Shown piece after piece: positions 7,241-14,629 of a DNA stretch of 24,686 nucleotides. Within the stretch, counting starts at the first letter, position 1; each line of letters begins with the position of its first letter. A program made the position numbers and the translations under genes. The notes beneath the pieces were generated by a model. It had not been told where the DNA came from and did no database searches. It saw only the letters and a list, made by a program, of their open reading frames with translations. Where the stretch lies: the NCBI GenBank assembly GCA_963845285.1, contig CAWJRO010000041.1, positions 1 to 24,686 on the forward strand. Reading direction: 5' to 3'. Source of the stretch: Methanobacterium_C sp963845285 (GTDB lineage: Archaea > Methanobacteriota > Methanobacteria > Methanobacteriales > Methanobacteriaceae).

Positions 7241-8322
7241 TTCAAAACTTAAAAGGAACGTTAACATCTGCTATCTTTGTGGTTTTAATACTTCTTGTAC
7301 TATCTCTCTCTGTTTTAACTCCTATGATCAGTATTATAATTCTTGGGGCCCTTTTTGCATATGGTGTTAGGCCACTGTCCCAGCGAATGGAACCTTATCT
7401 GAAATTTAGGTCGATTGCAATAGTTTTGGCCATGATAATAATTATAATTCCTCTTATAGCTATTTTAGCCCTTTTTATAAGCACTATTATACAAGCAACA
7501 CCGGGAATAATTGCAGCTTTGAAAAATGCTAATTTAAGCAGCATAAACAGTACAAGTATCCAGAATTATCCCATTGTTAAACAGTACCTGCCTGTAGGAT
7601 CCCCCTACATCACATCCATTCTCAATTCCTTCGATGTAGCGGCTGCGGATATCCTTAAAAGCGTGACAGAATATCTTTTCAAGCTCCTGGAATCTGTACC
7701 AATGGTTGCACTTGAGCTTTTCATATTCTTTGCATCAACCTTTTACTTTGCAAGGGATGGCGACAAATTATGGGAGTACATTGTTTATGCAGTCCCCGAA
7801 AACCTTAATGATTATTTTAAAACACTTTCTCATGAAATTGATAAGGTTTTAAAGAGTATATTTGTTGGACATTTCTTTACAGCAATTATAACAGGTACAA
7901 TAGCAGGCATTGGATTTGGAATACTTGGATACCCTTATCCATTGTTTTTGGGTGTGTTAACTGGATTTTTCCAGCTCATACCAATTATAGGGCACTGGCC
8001 AACAATTATTGCTCTGGCAATCTACGACATATTCATTGGGAACTATGTAAGGGCAGTCGAGGTTTTGGCATTGGGAACTTCATTAAGCATAATAGATGTT
8101 TATATAAGACCAAAACTTGCAGGCAAGTACGCAGACATACACCCTTTGATATTTTTATTGGGATTTCTCTGCGGACCCATTGTTATGGGTGTGGTGGGAT
8201 TTATATTAGGACCATTGATACTTGGTGTAACCTACGCTGCAGTTGTTGCCTATAAAAAGAAAGATGATAACTTGAAACATGATAGTTCTGAAGAAAATAA
8301 AAAGGTTGAAAGTAAGCCTTGA
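7237..8322 (+). CDS. AI-2E family transporter (PerM/TqsA-like membrane protein)
   Basis: This 361-residue polytopic membrane protein has two adjacent N-terminal hydrophobic segments (about 12-45) and one at 58-88. A long loop lies at about 90-140. Further segments are at 155-172, 207-232, 235-267 and 303-340. The family hallmarks are FARDGDKLWEYI (171-182), GFFQLIPIIG (243-252) and RPKLAGKYADIHPL (291-304). Members export small molecules or ions (TqsA is linked to autoinducer-2 efflux, others to Na+/H+ exchange), so the substrate here is unknown. The last 20 residues are a charged cytoplasmic tail. It stands alone after pyrK, with its own TATA box, a dyad over the likely start site, and an overlapping leader ORF. 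Confidence 0.88.
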   Translation: MIQNLKGTLTSAIFVVLILLVLSLSVLTPMISIIILGALFAYGVRPLSQRMEPYLKFRSIAIVLAMIIIIIPLIAILALFISTIIQATPGIIAALKNANLSSINSTSIQNYPIVKQYLPVGSPYITSILNSFDVAAADILKSVTEYLFKLLESVPMVALELFIFFASTFYFARDGDKLWEYIVYAVPENLNDYFKTLSHEIDKVLKSIFVGHFFTAIITGTIAGIGFGILGYPYPLFLGVLTGFFQLIPIIGHWPTIIALAIYDIFIGNYVRAVEVLALGTSLSIIDVYIRPKLAGKYADIHPLIFLLGFLCGPIVMGVVGFILGPLILGVTYAAVVAYKKKDDNLKHDSSEENKKVESKP

Positions 8323-8414
8323 ATTTAGTTTAAAAAATTATAGTTTAAAGATTATTTGAGTTCAAAATTTCAAATTAACTAATAAAAGAAATTAGCTATA
8401 AAATATTAACTATT

Positions 8415-8468
8415 AAAAAAATCAAAAAAGAGTGGAAAAGGAAACATATTCCACATTGATATTCCACT
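8415..8468 (-). terminator. Stem-loop plus U-tracts, minus-strand terminator
   Basis: On the minus strand AGTGGAA (complement of 8462-8468) can pair with TTCCACT (complement of 8431-8437), with an alternative inner stem using 8449-8454. The hairpin is followed by TTTTTTGATTTTTTT (complement of 8415-8429). It lies about 80 bases beyond the 3' end of the small surface-protein gene and would also stop read-through toward the convergent permease gene. Confidence 0.45.
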
Positions 8469-8549
8469 ACACCAATATCTTAACTCCTCGAATAGTTGGG
8501 TTATGTTAAAGCCGTACACTGGTTATTTCTATTTATGCATATTATCCAT

Positions 8550-9062
8550 TTATAACAGTTTTATTTCCAATTTGTTGGAGTTTAAGGAATATGATGAACC
8601 TTTAGCATCCTCGTAAATCACTGCAAATCCTCCTATATAAAATGGGTTTGATACTGTGGAGTTAGCACCAAAATCTGCTTGAAGTTCTTTATCTGTTGGT
8701 ATGTGTATGGAATACTGGAAACTTTTGCTTGCCCCTGCTTTAATGGTTCCTAAAGTTTTATTAAAATTTTGAGAGTAAGCTTTAACATTATAAACTGTCT
8801 GATTACCAGTGTTACTAACGTTGTAGGTGACGGTTATGTTGTTGCCTTTATAAGCTGTTGATGGCCCTGTCTGAGTTGCCATCACTTGAATGCCGGATAC
8901 TGTCGTAGTATTCGATGCATTGGTTCCTGTATTTTGATCGTTAGTGTTAGTGTTGTTGTTAGTGTTGTTAACTGTTGTATTTGTGTTAAACACAATCGCT
9001 GCCGCCCCTGCAATTAAACAAATAAAAACTATTAAAACCATTATCGTTATTTTTCGATCCAT
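8550..9062 (-). CDS. Small secreted or membrane-anchored protein with CARDB-like domain
   Basis: The 170-residue protein has an N-terminal hydrophobic segment (about 7-25, after a DRK start) that is a signal peptide or anchor. A low-complexity Asn/Thr linker follows (about 26-54), probably heavily glycosylated if exported. The C-terminal part (about 57-170) is beta-rich with the phrases NNITVTYNVSNTGNQTVYNV and GTIKAGASKSFQYS, typical of CARDB/DUF11-type Ig-like domains found in methanogen surface proteins. A clear ribosome-binding site (AGAGGTG) precedes the ATG at 9062. The function is probably cell-surface, not enzymatic. The DNA of the linker is a GTT-type trinucleotide repeat on the plus strand, so its length may vary between strains without shifting the frame. 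Confidence 0.75.
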   Translation of the reverse strand: MDRKITIMVLIVFICLIAGAAAIVFNTNTTVNNTNNNTNTNDQNTGTNASNTTTVSGIQVMATQTGPSTAYKGNNITVTYNVSNTGNQTVYNVKAYSQNFNKTLGTIKAGASKSFQYSIHIPTDKELQADFGANSTVSNPFYIGGFAVIYEDAKGSSYSLNSNKLEIKLL

Positions 9063-9111
9063 CTAAACACCTCTCTGAGGATTTTAGTCTATGTTATAGT
9101 TTATATATTGA

Positions 9112-9519
9112 TCAGAACTTCATCTGTTTATCTTTTCCGATAATTTCATCCAGTTCCAGACCCTTTTCCAGAGCTAATTCTTTATCTACCCTATAATTTC
9201 CATTTTTAGTTTTTCTAAGGTCTTCCAATTTTAAAAACCGCCATTTCATGTAGTTGAATTTGGCTCCAAGGTAAGGTTGTGCTCCGAAGGTTCCTGAAAA
9301 CTCAAGCAGTCCCTCTATTTTTGGAGAATCGATGTAAATCCTGTCTTTTGAGGAAGATTTAACTTCGATGGCCAGATAGATCTTTCCATTACCTGCAATC
9401 ACATCCGGAAGAGGTTTTTTAGTTGCACCACCAGATGCGGGGGCTCTCATGGCTGCACAATCTGCATCCCATAACATTCTTACTAGGTCTCTTTCTTCTT
9501 TTGATCCTGTTTTGCTCAT
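9112..9519 (-). CDS. hjc: Holliday junction resolvase Hjc
   Basis: Hjc is the archaeal structure-specific endonuclease that cuts four-way DNA junctions in recombination and repair. Starting at the ATG at 9519 gives 135 residues, the normal family length. The nuclease motifs are in place: SKEERD with the N-terminal catalytic Glu (E8/E9), then LPDVIA with D39, then AIEVKSSSKD with E52 and K54. The serine/glycine loop APASGGATKKP (27-37) precedes the active site. The open frame extends upstream to a GTG at 9603 (28 more residues, hydrophobic). That start would lie 9 nt after the preceding gene, but the extension is not typical of the family. Neither start has a strong ribosome-binding site. Confidence 0.88.
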   Translation of the reverse strand: MSKTGSKEERDLVRMLWDADCAAMRAPASGGATKKPLPDVIAGNGKIYLAIEVKSSSKDRIYIDSPKIEGLLEFSGTFGAQPYLGAKFNYMKWRFLKLEDLRKTKNGNYRVDKELALEKGLELDEIIGKDKQMKF

Positions 9520-9612
9520 ATTTATCAGATTTTTAAAATAATTGGAACTAAATAAAGTAATTACTGAAAAAATAGTTATTTGTTGATCCATCCAAAAAAG
9601 CACATATCCTAT

Positions 9613-9915
9613 TCATACGCCATAACTTTCCACCTTCTCTGCGTGGAATGTGCCATTTTTGGTGGTGCTTTTCATCCATTCTACCCTGGCATTTTTGATA
9701 ACAATACTTTTATTCCCAAATATTATGTCCACGTTTATTCCAGAATGGCTTTTAAGGGGGTTTTCTGTAATAAACCTTGAAAACGTTCCAGTATAACGGT
9801 ATTTGTTCTTAACAAACCATTGTGTTAAGTTAACTCCATCCATGTGCCCTATTTTTTCACCGTTTTGTATAACATCGCATTTAATCGAACCACATGTTCT
9901 TTCCATTTTTATCAT
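9613..9915 (-). CDS. Unrecognised 100-aa protein upstream of hjc
   Basis: I do not recognise this family. The chosen start is the ATG at 9915, preceded by GGTGTGG about 5 bases upstream; a GTG at 9924 and an ATG at 9906 are alternatives. The protein is predicted beta-rich, with alternating hydrophobic strands (IKCDVIQNGEKIGHMDG, YTGTFSRF, INVDIIFGNKSIVIKNA) and no membrane segment or signal. Two cysteines lie near the N-terminus. The strong ribosome-binding site, the promoter upstream and tight spacing to hjc make it a real gene, probably co-transcribed with the resolvase. A role linked to DNA repair is only a guess from position. Confidence 0.6.
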   Translation of the reverse strand: MIKMERTCGSIKCDVIQNGEKIGHMDGVNLTQWFVKNKYRYTGTFSRFITENPLKSHSGINVDIIFGNKSIVIKNARVEWMKSTTKNGTFHAEKVESYGV

Positions 9916-9938
9916 GAGTGCCACACCATTGATAGGTT

Positions 9939-9948
9939 AAATATAAGA
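9939..9948 (-). promoter_or_regulatory. TATA box for the 100-aa gene and hjc
   Basis: On the minus strand TCTTATATTT lies about 25-35 bases before the chosen ATG. That is correct for a short-leader archaeal mRNA and would drive both genes. Confidence 0.45.
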
Positions 9949-10163
9949 TAATGGGTTTATAAGAGCAATTCTGTACAATATTATATAAGTAATTTTTCTA
10001 ATTCAACGTACATGTTTTAAATTTTGAACAATATCAACAAAACGTAGTTAACAATTAGTTAAAACACTTTTCACAGTGAGATCTTATTGTTTCATAACAA
10101 GGTGGAAAGTCCTATGATCCACTCTCATCAAATAAATTTTTGTTAAAAGTCAAACAAGTAAAT

Positions 10164-10269
10164 GAGGCTGTTTTATAGTTCAGAATTTGCAAAAAAATAG
10201 GATGAATAAAGCTTTAAATTCAAAAATAAGCAAAATTATATCTGCCAAAAGTAATTATGAGACAGCATC
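10164..10269. mobile_element. MITE-like element, copy 2 (inverted relative to copy 1)
   Basis: This 106-bp element matches 1960-2066 in reverse complement along its whole length (about 87% by hand). The best-conserved core reads GCTTATTTTTGAATTTAAAG in copy-1 orientation. It is flanked by the 5-bp direct repeat TAAAT (10159-10163 and 10270-10274), a target-site duplication different from copy 1's. Its terminal repeats have drifted more than those of copy 1: GAGGCTGTTTTAT and ATGAGACAGCATC. It is non-coding and sits in an intergenic region. Confidence 0.85.
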
Positions 10270-10431
10270 TAAATTAATTAAAAAATTTAAACCTAATTAA
10301 AATGAGATTTGATACTTTGAAATAAAAAATTGGAATTTTAATTGTCTTAATTGCATGAAAATTAAGCTTTAACAGAATCTTGATAGTGTTAAAAATTAAG
10401 CTTTGAAAAATAGTTTTGTGGTAATAGTAAA

Positions 10432-10504
<73 letters not shown>

Positions 10505-10524
10505 ATATGAATATATCTTTTGAG

Positions 10525-10609
10525 TGCGGGGGCAGGGGTTCGAACCCTGGTAGGCCTATGCCAACAGGTCCTAAGCCTGTCCCCTTTGACCTGACTCGGG
10601 CACCCCCGC
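10525..10609 (-). tRNA. tRNA-Leu (TAG)
   Basis: An 85-nt type-II tRNA on the minus strand with acceptor GCGGGGG/CCCCCGC and A73. The anticodon stem-loop ACAGG-CUUAGGA-CCUGU gives UAG. A long variable arm follows, then a GGGTTCGAACCC T arm. No intron and no encoded CCA. Confidence 0.95.
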
Positions 10610-10679
10610 AAGTGGAAGTTGTATGGTATGTTGTTAGAATGATCTAAAATCATTTCAAACTAAAGCTTCAAAAATTTAA

Positions 10680-10757
<78 letters not shown>

Positions 10758-10833
10758 TATTGTTTATTGAATGAATTTTATCTTATCAAATAATATTTAC
10801 TAATGATTTAAAAGTTTTTCTAATGAATTAAAG

Positions 10834-10907
<74 letters not shown>

Positions 10908-10911
10908 AGAG

Positions 10912-10985
<74 letters not shown>

Positions 10986-11078
10986 GAATGCCAAGAAAGC
11001 CTGCAAAACACTATTTGAGGTTTGCAAGATTTACAAAACACAGCATACTATGATGTATGTTCTAGATAGATATTTATA

Positions 11079-11087
11079 TTATATAAA
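11079..11087 (-). promoter_or_regulatory. TATA box of the tRNA cluster
   Basis: On the minus strand TTTATATAA lies about 95 bases before tRNA-Asn, implying a processed leader of about 70 bases. It is the best TATA match upstream of the five same-strand tRNAs. A short 5-bp dyad (CATAC/GTATG, 11044-11059) lies between. Confidence 0.45.
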
Positions 11088-11676
11088 CGTTTTGGATTTG
11101 ACTTGAATTTTAGCTTGTGCTTAAAGTCTCTATATGCCTAATTGTACTATTTAAAATGAACTATAATCATAAAATAATAGTAAATCATACTTTAAGGACT
11201 CAAGGGGATTTTACCTATTTAACTTACATTAAAATTTAATTCAACTAAACGATACATAACCAATTCAATAATCTATTAATATCTATTAGTTTTTATTTAG
11301 TTTTGTATATTTTAATAAAGTTTATAACTTATAAATTTAATTTTATCTAGTTTTATTTTCATTAATTTTATTTATCCAAAGTTTATTTGTTTTATTCTTT
11401 AACTTATTAATTAACTCATCTGTTGATCAACTATGAGATAACTTATTCTTGATCATTTAAAATTGATCATTATAAAAAATATCAAAACAAAACCTAATAT
11501 TTAGATCATTGAGTAAATTTAGAGCGGAGTAAAATCAAACTGAAATTAAGGAATGGATCATATCCCTAACTTTATTAAATTGTTGAAAATTTAATGAATC
11601 AAAAAATTGTATTGCAGTTTATATTGTTTATTGATTACATCTAAATTATTGAAATTTAATTTAAATGTACTGAATT

Positions 11677-11714
11677 TAAGAAAAAGGCAACCATGACCTA
11701 AGAAAAAGGCAGAC
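11677..11714 (+). repeat. Duplicated initiation region with a two-codon upstream ORF
   Basis: TAAGAAAAAGGCA occurs at 11677-11689 and again at 11699-11711, a 22-base tandem duplication. Each copy is followed by an ATG. The first ATG (11693) reads ATG-ACC-TAA and stops; the second (11716) starts the radical-SAM gene. Ribosomes entering at the first copy would make a dipeptide and terminate 14 bases before the true start, which could tune translation. Function is inferred. Confidence 0.5.
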
Positions 11715-11715
11715 T

Positions 11716-12729
11716 ATGAATCTTATCAAAAAAATCAAAAACTTTCAAACCATTGAACTTCTCAACGAGGCCAATAAAATCACCTTAAAAGAGCATGGTA
11801 ATAGTATATCCCTTGAACGGGCGATTTTCCTTTCATGGTGGTGTGAAAAGGGGGACTGTGCATTCTGCTACATGTCTTCACAGAAGTCCAAGATCCGAGA
11901 GCCATCAACTGCACGTAGAAGTGAAGAATCCATTTTTGCCGAGGCTGAACTTACAAGGAGGTTGGGATGGAATGTAGAGTTTTTATCCGGGGGTTATGGT
12001 GCTTTTACAACTCCTGAGATAAAAAATATCTGCAAAAATATTTACAAGATAACTGGAAAACCTGTTTGGCTTAACGTTGGTATAACAAAAGACCTTGATG
12101 CATACGGAGAGGAAATAGCAGGGGTAACTGGGGCTGTTGAAGTTGCAAATCCTGAACTTCATGATAAAATTTGTCCAAGTAAATCTCTTGATGACATAGT
12201 TGAGATGCTTGAACTTGCAGGAGATTTAGGATTTGAAAAGGCCATAACCATTATTTTAGGTCTTGGAGAAACTCCAGATGATTTGGAATATCTGTGGGAT
12301 ATGATACAATCTGTTGGGATAGATAGGGTGACATTTTACTCTTTAAACCCTCATAAAGACACAATATATGAGAATGAGCCTCAACCTGCATCTCTTTACT
12401 ACGCAGGGGTTGTTGCGGCCACCCGGATTAAATTTCCCAAACTTAAGATAATCACAGGTACATGGACAGATAATCTGGCCAATATAGGTCCTCTGCTTCT
12501 TGCAGGTGCCACTGGAATTACCAAGTTTCCATTGTTTAAAATGTTTGGAACAAGATATGCTAAAAGGGCTGAAAATGAGGTTTTATGGGCAGGTAAGGAA
12601 ATTAAAGGGACTTTCACAGATTTTGGCATGTTGACTACAGGTAACATTCCAAATCCAAAAATTGAGCCCTTTATAAAAAGATATATTGATCAGTGTCTTA
12701 ATAATAAATCAAAGCAGGGTAAGGATTAA
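11716..12729 (+). CDS. Radical-SAM protein, biotin-synthase-like, with CX4CX2C motif
   Basis: The 337 residues form a radical-SAM TIM barrel of the BioB/ThiH/HmdB type. An N-terminal segment (FQTIELLNEANKITLKEHGN, 10-29) resembles the helix before the cluster in biotin-synthase relatives. The cluster cysteines are C43, C48 and C51 in CEKGDCAFC. This is CX4CX2C spacing instead of the usual CX3CX2C. Later elements fit the fold: FLSGGYGAF, the GGE-like loop; ITIILGLGET for the SAM-binding strand; and ITGTWTD near the C-terminal end. The [FeFe]-free hydrogenase maturase HmdB/HcgA of methanogens also has a non-standard spacing (CX5CX2C), so a cofactor-building role is possible, but the substrate is unknown. 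The gene follows a duplicated initiation region and precedes gatB by about 210 bp. Confidence 0.8.
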   Translation: MNLIKKIKNFQTIELLNEANKITLKEHGNSISLERAIFLSWWCEKGDCAFCYMSSQKSKIREPSTARRSEESIFAEAELTRRLGWNVEFLSGGYGAFTTPEIKNICKNIYKITGKPVWLNVGITKDLDAYGEEIAGVTGAVEVANPELHDKICPSKSLDDIVEMLELAGDLGFEKAITIILGLGETPDDLEYLWDMIQSVGIDRVTFYSLNPHKDTIYENEPQPASLYYAGVVAATRIKFPKLKIITGTWTDNLANIGPLLLAGATGITKFPLFKMFGTRYAKRAENEVLWAGKEIKGTFTDFGMLTTGNIPNPKIEPFIKRYIDQCLNNKSKQGKD

Positions 12730-12783
12730 AAAATTAAGGATTAAAATTAAGGATTAAAATTAAGGATTAAAAATAAGAATTAA
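12721..12783. repeat. Short tandem repeat overlapping the radical-SAM stop codon
   Basis: AAGGATTAAAATT-like units of 13-15 bases are repeated about four times, followed by a degenerate AAGAATTAACAATTAG. The first unit supplies the last codons and stop (K-D-stop) of the radical-SAM gene. It looks like replication slippage in an AT-rich gap. Confidence 0.7.
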
Positions 12784-12920
12784 CAATTAGATAAAATAAG
12801 ATATAAATAAAGAATTAAGTGAAATAAATGAAATACTCATAATATCAACAAAATAATTGTACTCATTAATTAATTTAATATTTACTTTAACACTCACAGC
12901 AAATTTCATTAACTTTTCGA

Positions 12921-12925
12921 GGAGG
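12921..12925 (+). promoter_or_regulatory. Strong gatB ribosome-binding site with unusual spacing
   Basis: GGAGG at 12921-12925 is the best ribosome-binding site near gatB, but it is 13 bases from the ATG at 12939. An in-frame ATT at 12933 lies 7 bases away, the optimal distance, so initiation at ATT (adding Ile/Met-Lys) is possible. Confidence 0.4.
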
Positions 12926-12938
12926 AATAACCATTAAG

Positions 12939-14294
12939 ATGAAATGCGGACTGGAAATTCACGTTCAGCTTGAAACTGATTCCAAATTATTCTGTACATG
13001 CCATACAAATTATCAGGATGCCCCTGCAAACTTAAACATATGTCATGTTTGTTTGAATCAACCTGGAGCCAAACCATACCCTCCAAATAAAGAGGCACTT
13101 GATGGGGCTGTGAAAATAGCCCTGATGCTTGCATGTAAAATATCACCTGATCTGACCTACTTCCAGCGTAAACACTACGACTACCCTGACCTGTCTTCAG
13201 GGTACCAGCGAACCTCTATACCAATAGGCTATGAGGGAGACCTCAACGGTATAAGGATAAGGGAAGTTCACATTGAAGAGGACCCGGGCCAGTACAAGCC
13301 AGACCTTGGAATTGTTGATTTCAACAGGTCTGGAATACCTTTAATTGAAATTGTGACAGAGCCTGATATGAAATCGCCTGAAGAGGCACGTAAGTTTCTT
13401 AAAGAACTCATAAGGGTGTTGGAGTACAGTGGAAGTGCTCGTGGAGAGGGAACAATGCGTGCAGACGTGAACATTTCTCTTGAAGGTGGTAAAAGGGCCG
13501 AGATCAAGAACATAAACTCCATAAAAGGAGCTTACAAGGCCCTCAAGTTTGAGATGGTTCGTCAAAAAAACCTCCTTAAACGGGGAATAGAAATAAAACA
13601 GGAAACAAGAGCATTTCTTGAGTCGCAGATGATAACAGTTCCAATGCGTCTTAAAGAAGAGGCAGAAGATTATAGGTACATACCAGATCCGGATTTACCT
13701 CCAATGCTTGCTGAAGAAGATAGAGTTGAGACCATAAGGGAAGCAATGCCGGAACCATCACATATAAAGACAGATCGATTCGTTAGGGAGTATGGAATTG
13801 AAAAAACCCATGCAAAGGTTCTTACATCTGAATTGGAGCTTGCAGATGCATTTGAAGAAGTTGCAAAAACCATAAACCCTGAATTTGCTGCACTCTGGAT
13901 GCGGGATGAATTGAAAAGGGTGATTTATTACAACAAGATAACCTTCAAGGAAAGTGAAATAACCCCTGCACAAATAATAGATCTTCTCACCATGTTACAG
14001 GATAAAAAGATCACAACTAAAGCAGGACAGAGGATCGTGGAGAAACTTCCAAAAAATCATGATATGCCCCATAAGATCGCAGAGGATTTAGGTCTAATCG
14101 GTGTTGTTGAGGAAGATGTTGTGTTGAATGCAGTGAAACAGGCCATAAGCGAAAACCCTGGAGCTGTTTCAGATTACCATGAAGGTAAAAAGAATGCAAT
14201 GAACTTTTTAATAGGGCAGGTTATGAGGCTTACAAGAGGTAAAGCTGATCCTGGTGAAACTTTTAAGCTTATTGAGGGAGAATTGAAGGAATAA
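12939..14294 (+). CDS. gatB: Asp-tRNA(Asn)/Glu-tRNA(Gln) amidotransferase subunit B
   Basis: GatB is the tRNA-binding and kinase subunit of GatCAB. It activates the side chain of mischarged Asp-tRNA(Asn) or Glu-tRNA(Gln) for amidation by ammonia from GatA. The start KCGLEIHVQLET is the family signature. C19, C21, C35 and C38 (CTC and CHVC) form the zinc site. The catalytic cradle motifs follow: QRKHYDYPDLSSGYQ, then EEDPGQY, then DFNRSGIPLIEIVTEPD, all within about 75-145. The C-terminal third (from about 295) is the helical tail/YqeY domain. At 451 residues it is a normal archaeal length. gatA and gatC are not in the window, as is common in archaea where these genes are scattered. Confidence 0.97.
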   Translation: MKCGLEIHVQLETDSKLFCTCHTNYQDAPANLNICHVCLNQPGAKPYPPNKEALDGAVKIALMLACKISPDLTYFQRKHYDYPDLSSGYQRTSIPIGYEGDLNGIRIREVHIEEDPGQYKPDLGIVDFNRSGIPLIEIVTEPDMKSPEEARKFLKELIRVLEYSGSARGEGTMRADVNISLEGGKRAEIKNINSIKGAYKALKFEMVRQKNLLKRGIEIKQETRAFLESQMITVPMRLKEEAEDYRYIPDPDLPPMLAEEDRVETIREAMPEPSHIKTDRFVREYGIEKTHAKVLTSELELADAFEEVAKTINPEFAALWMRDELKRVIYYNKITFKESEITPAQIIDLLTMLQDKKITTKAGQRIVEKLPKNHDMPHKIAEDLGLIGVVEEDVVLNAVKQAISENPGAVSDYHEGKKNAMNFLIGQVMRLTRGKADPGETFKLIEGELKE

Positions 14295-14377
14295 AATTAT
14301 TATTTGCTGTAAAACCAAAGATCTAAGTTTATTTAAAATAGATTTTTTAACAAAAATTTAGAAATTCAGGTTTCAAA

Positions 14378-14605
14378 ATGGCAAGAAACATCATAAATAT
14401 GATTTTATGGCATCCTGAAATGGATATTGAAGAAACAAAAATAACCTACATCCATAGAGGAATTCCGGGAAACCTTAAAACAATTGATGGAAAGTCTATA
14501 GAAAAGTTAGAAGGTGGATTCTTAATATTAAAAGAAGGAACACATATTCCATATCATAGAATTGTTAAAATAGAATTTAATAATAAAATATTATGGAAAA
14601 AGTGA
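14378..14605 (+). CDS. DUF504/UPF0248 (MJ1316-type) small RNA-associated protein
   Basis: This 75-residue protein matches the short archaeal DUF504 family, whose domain is described as recognising cyclic RNA ends and is found alone or fused to RNA-processing enzymes. Diagnostic phrases are MILWHPEMD (8-16), YIHRGIPGNLKTI (24-36) and GTHIPYHRIVKIEF (54-67). The IPYHRI motif is typical of the family. The ATG is preceded by only a weak AGG. It lies between gatB and the CBS-ParB gene (24 bp to the next gene), so it is probably co-transcribed with the latter and hisE. Confidence 0.8.
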   Translation: MARNIINMILWHPEMDIEETKITYIHRGIPGNLKTIDGKSIEKLEGGFLILKEGTHIPYHRIVKIEFNNKILWKK

Positions 14606-14629
14606 TTCTAAATTAGTAGGAGATTTTGA

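Larger units (their letters stand above)
9925..10431. other. Intergenic region between the hjc pair and the tRNA cluster
   Basis: These 507 bases are AT-rich and hold no credible gene. They contain the promoter of the 100-aa gene and the second MITE-like copy (10164-10269). The stretch between the MITE and tRNA-His is simple AT-rich sequence that would receive the 3' end of the tRNA transcript. Confidence 0.7.

Noticed and set aside
11423..11469. Cluster of TGATCA motifs as an operator or origin element
   Set aside because: The motif is short and common in AT-rich DNA, spacing is irregular, and it is 250 bases from the nearest start codon; kept only as a note in the intergenic entry.
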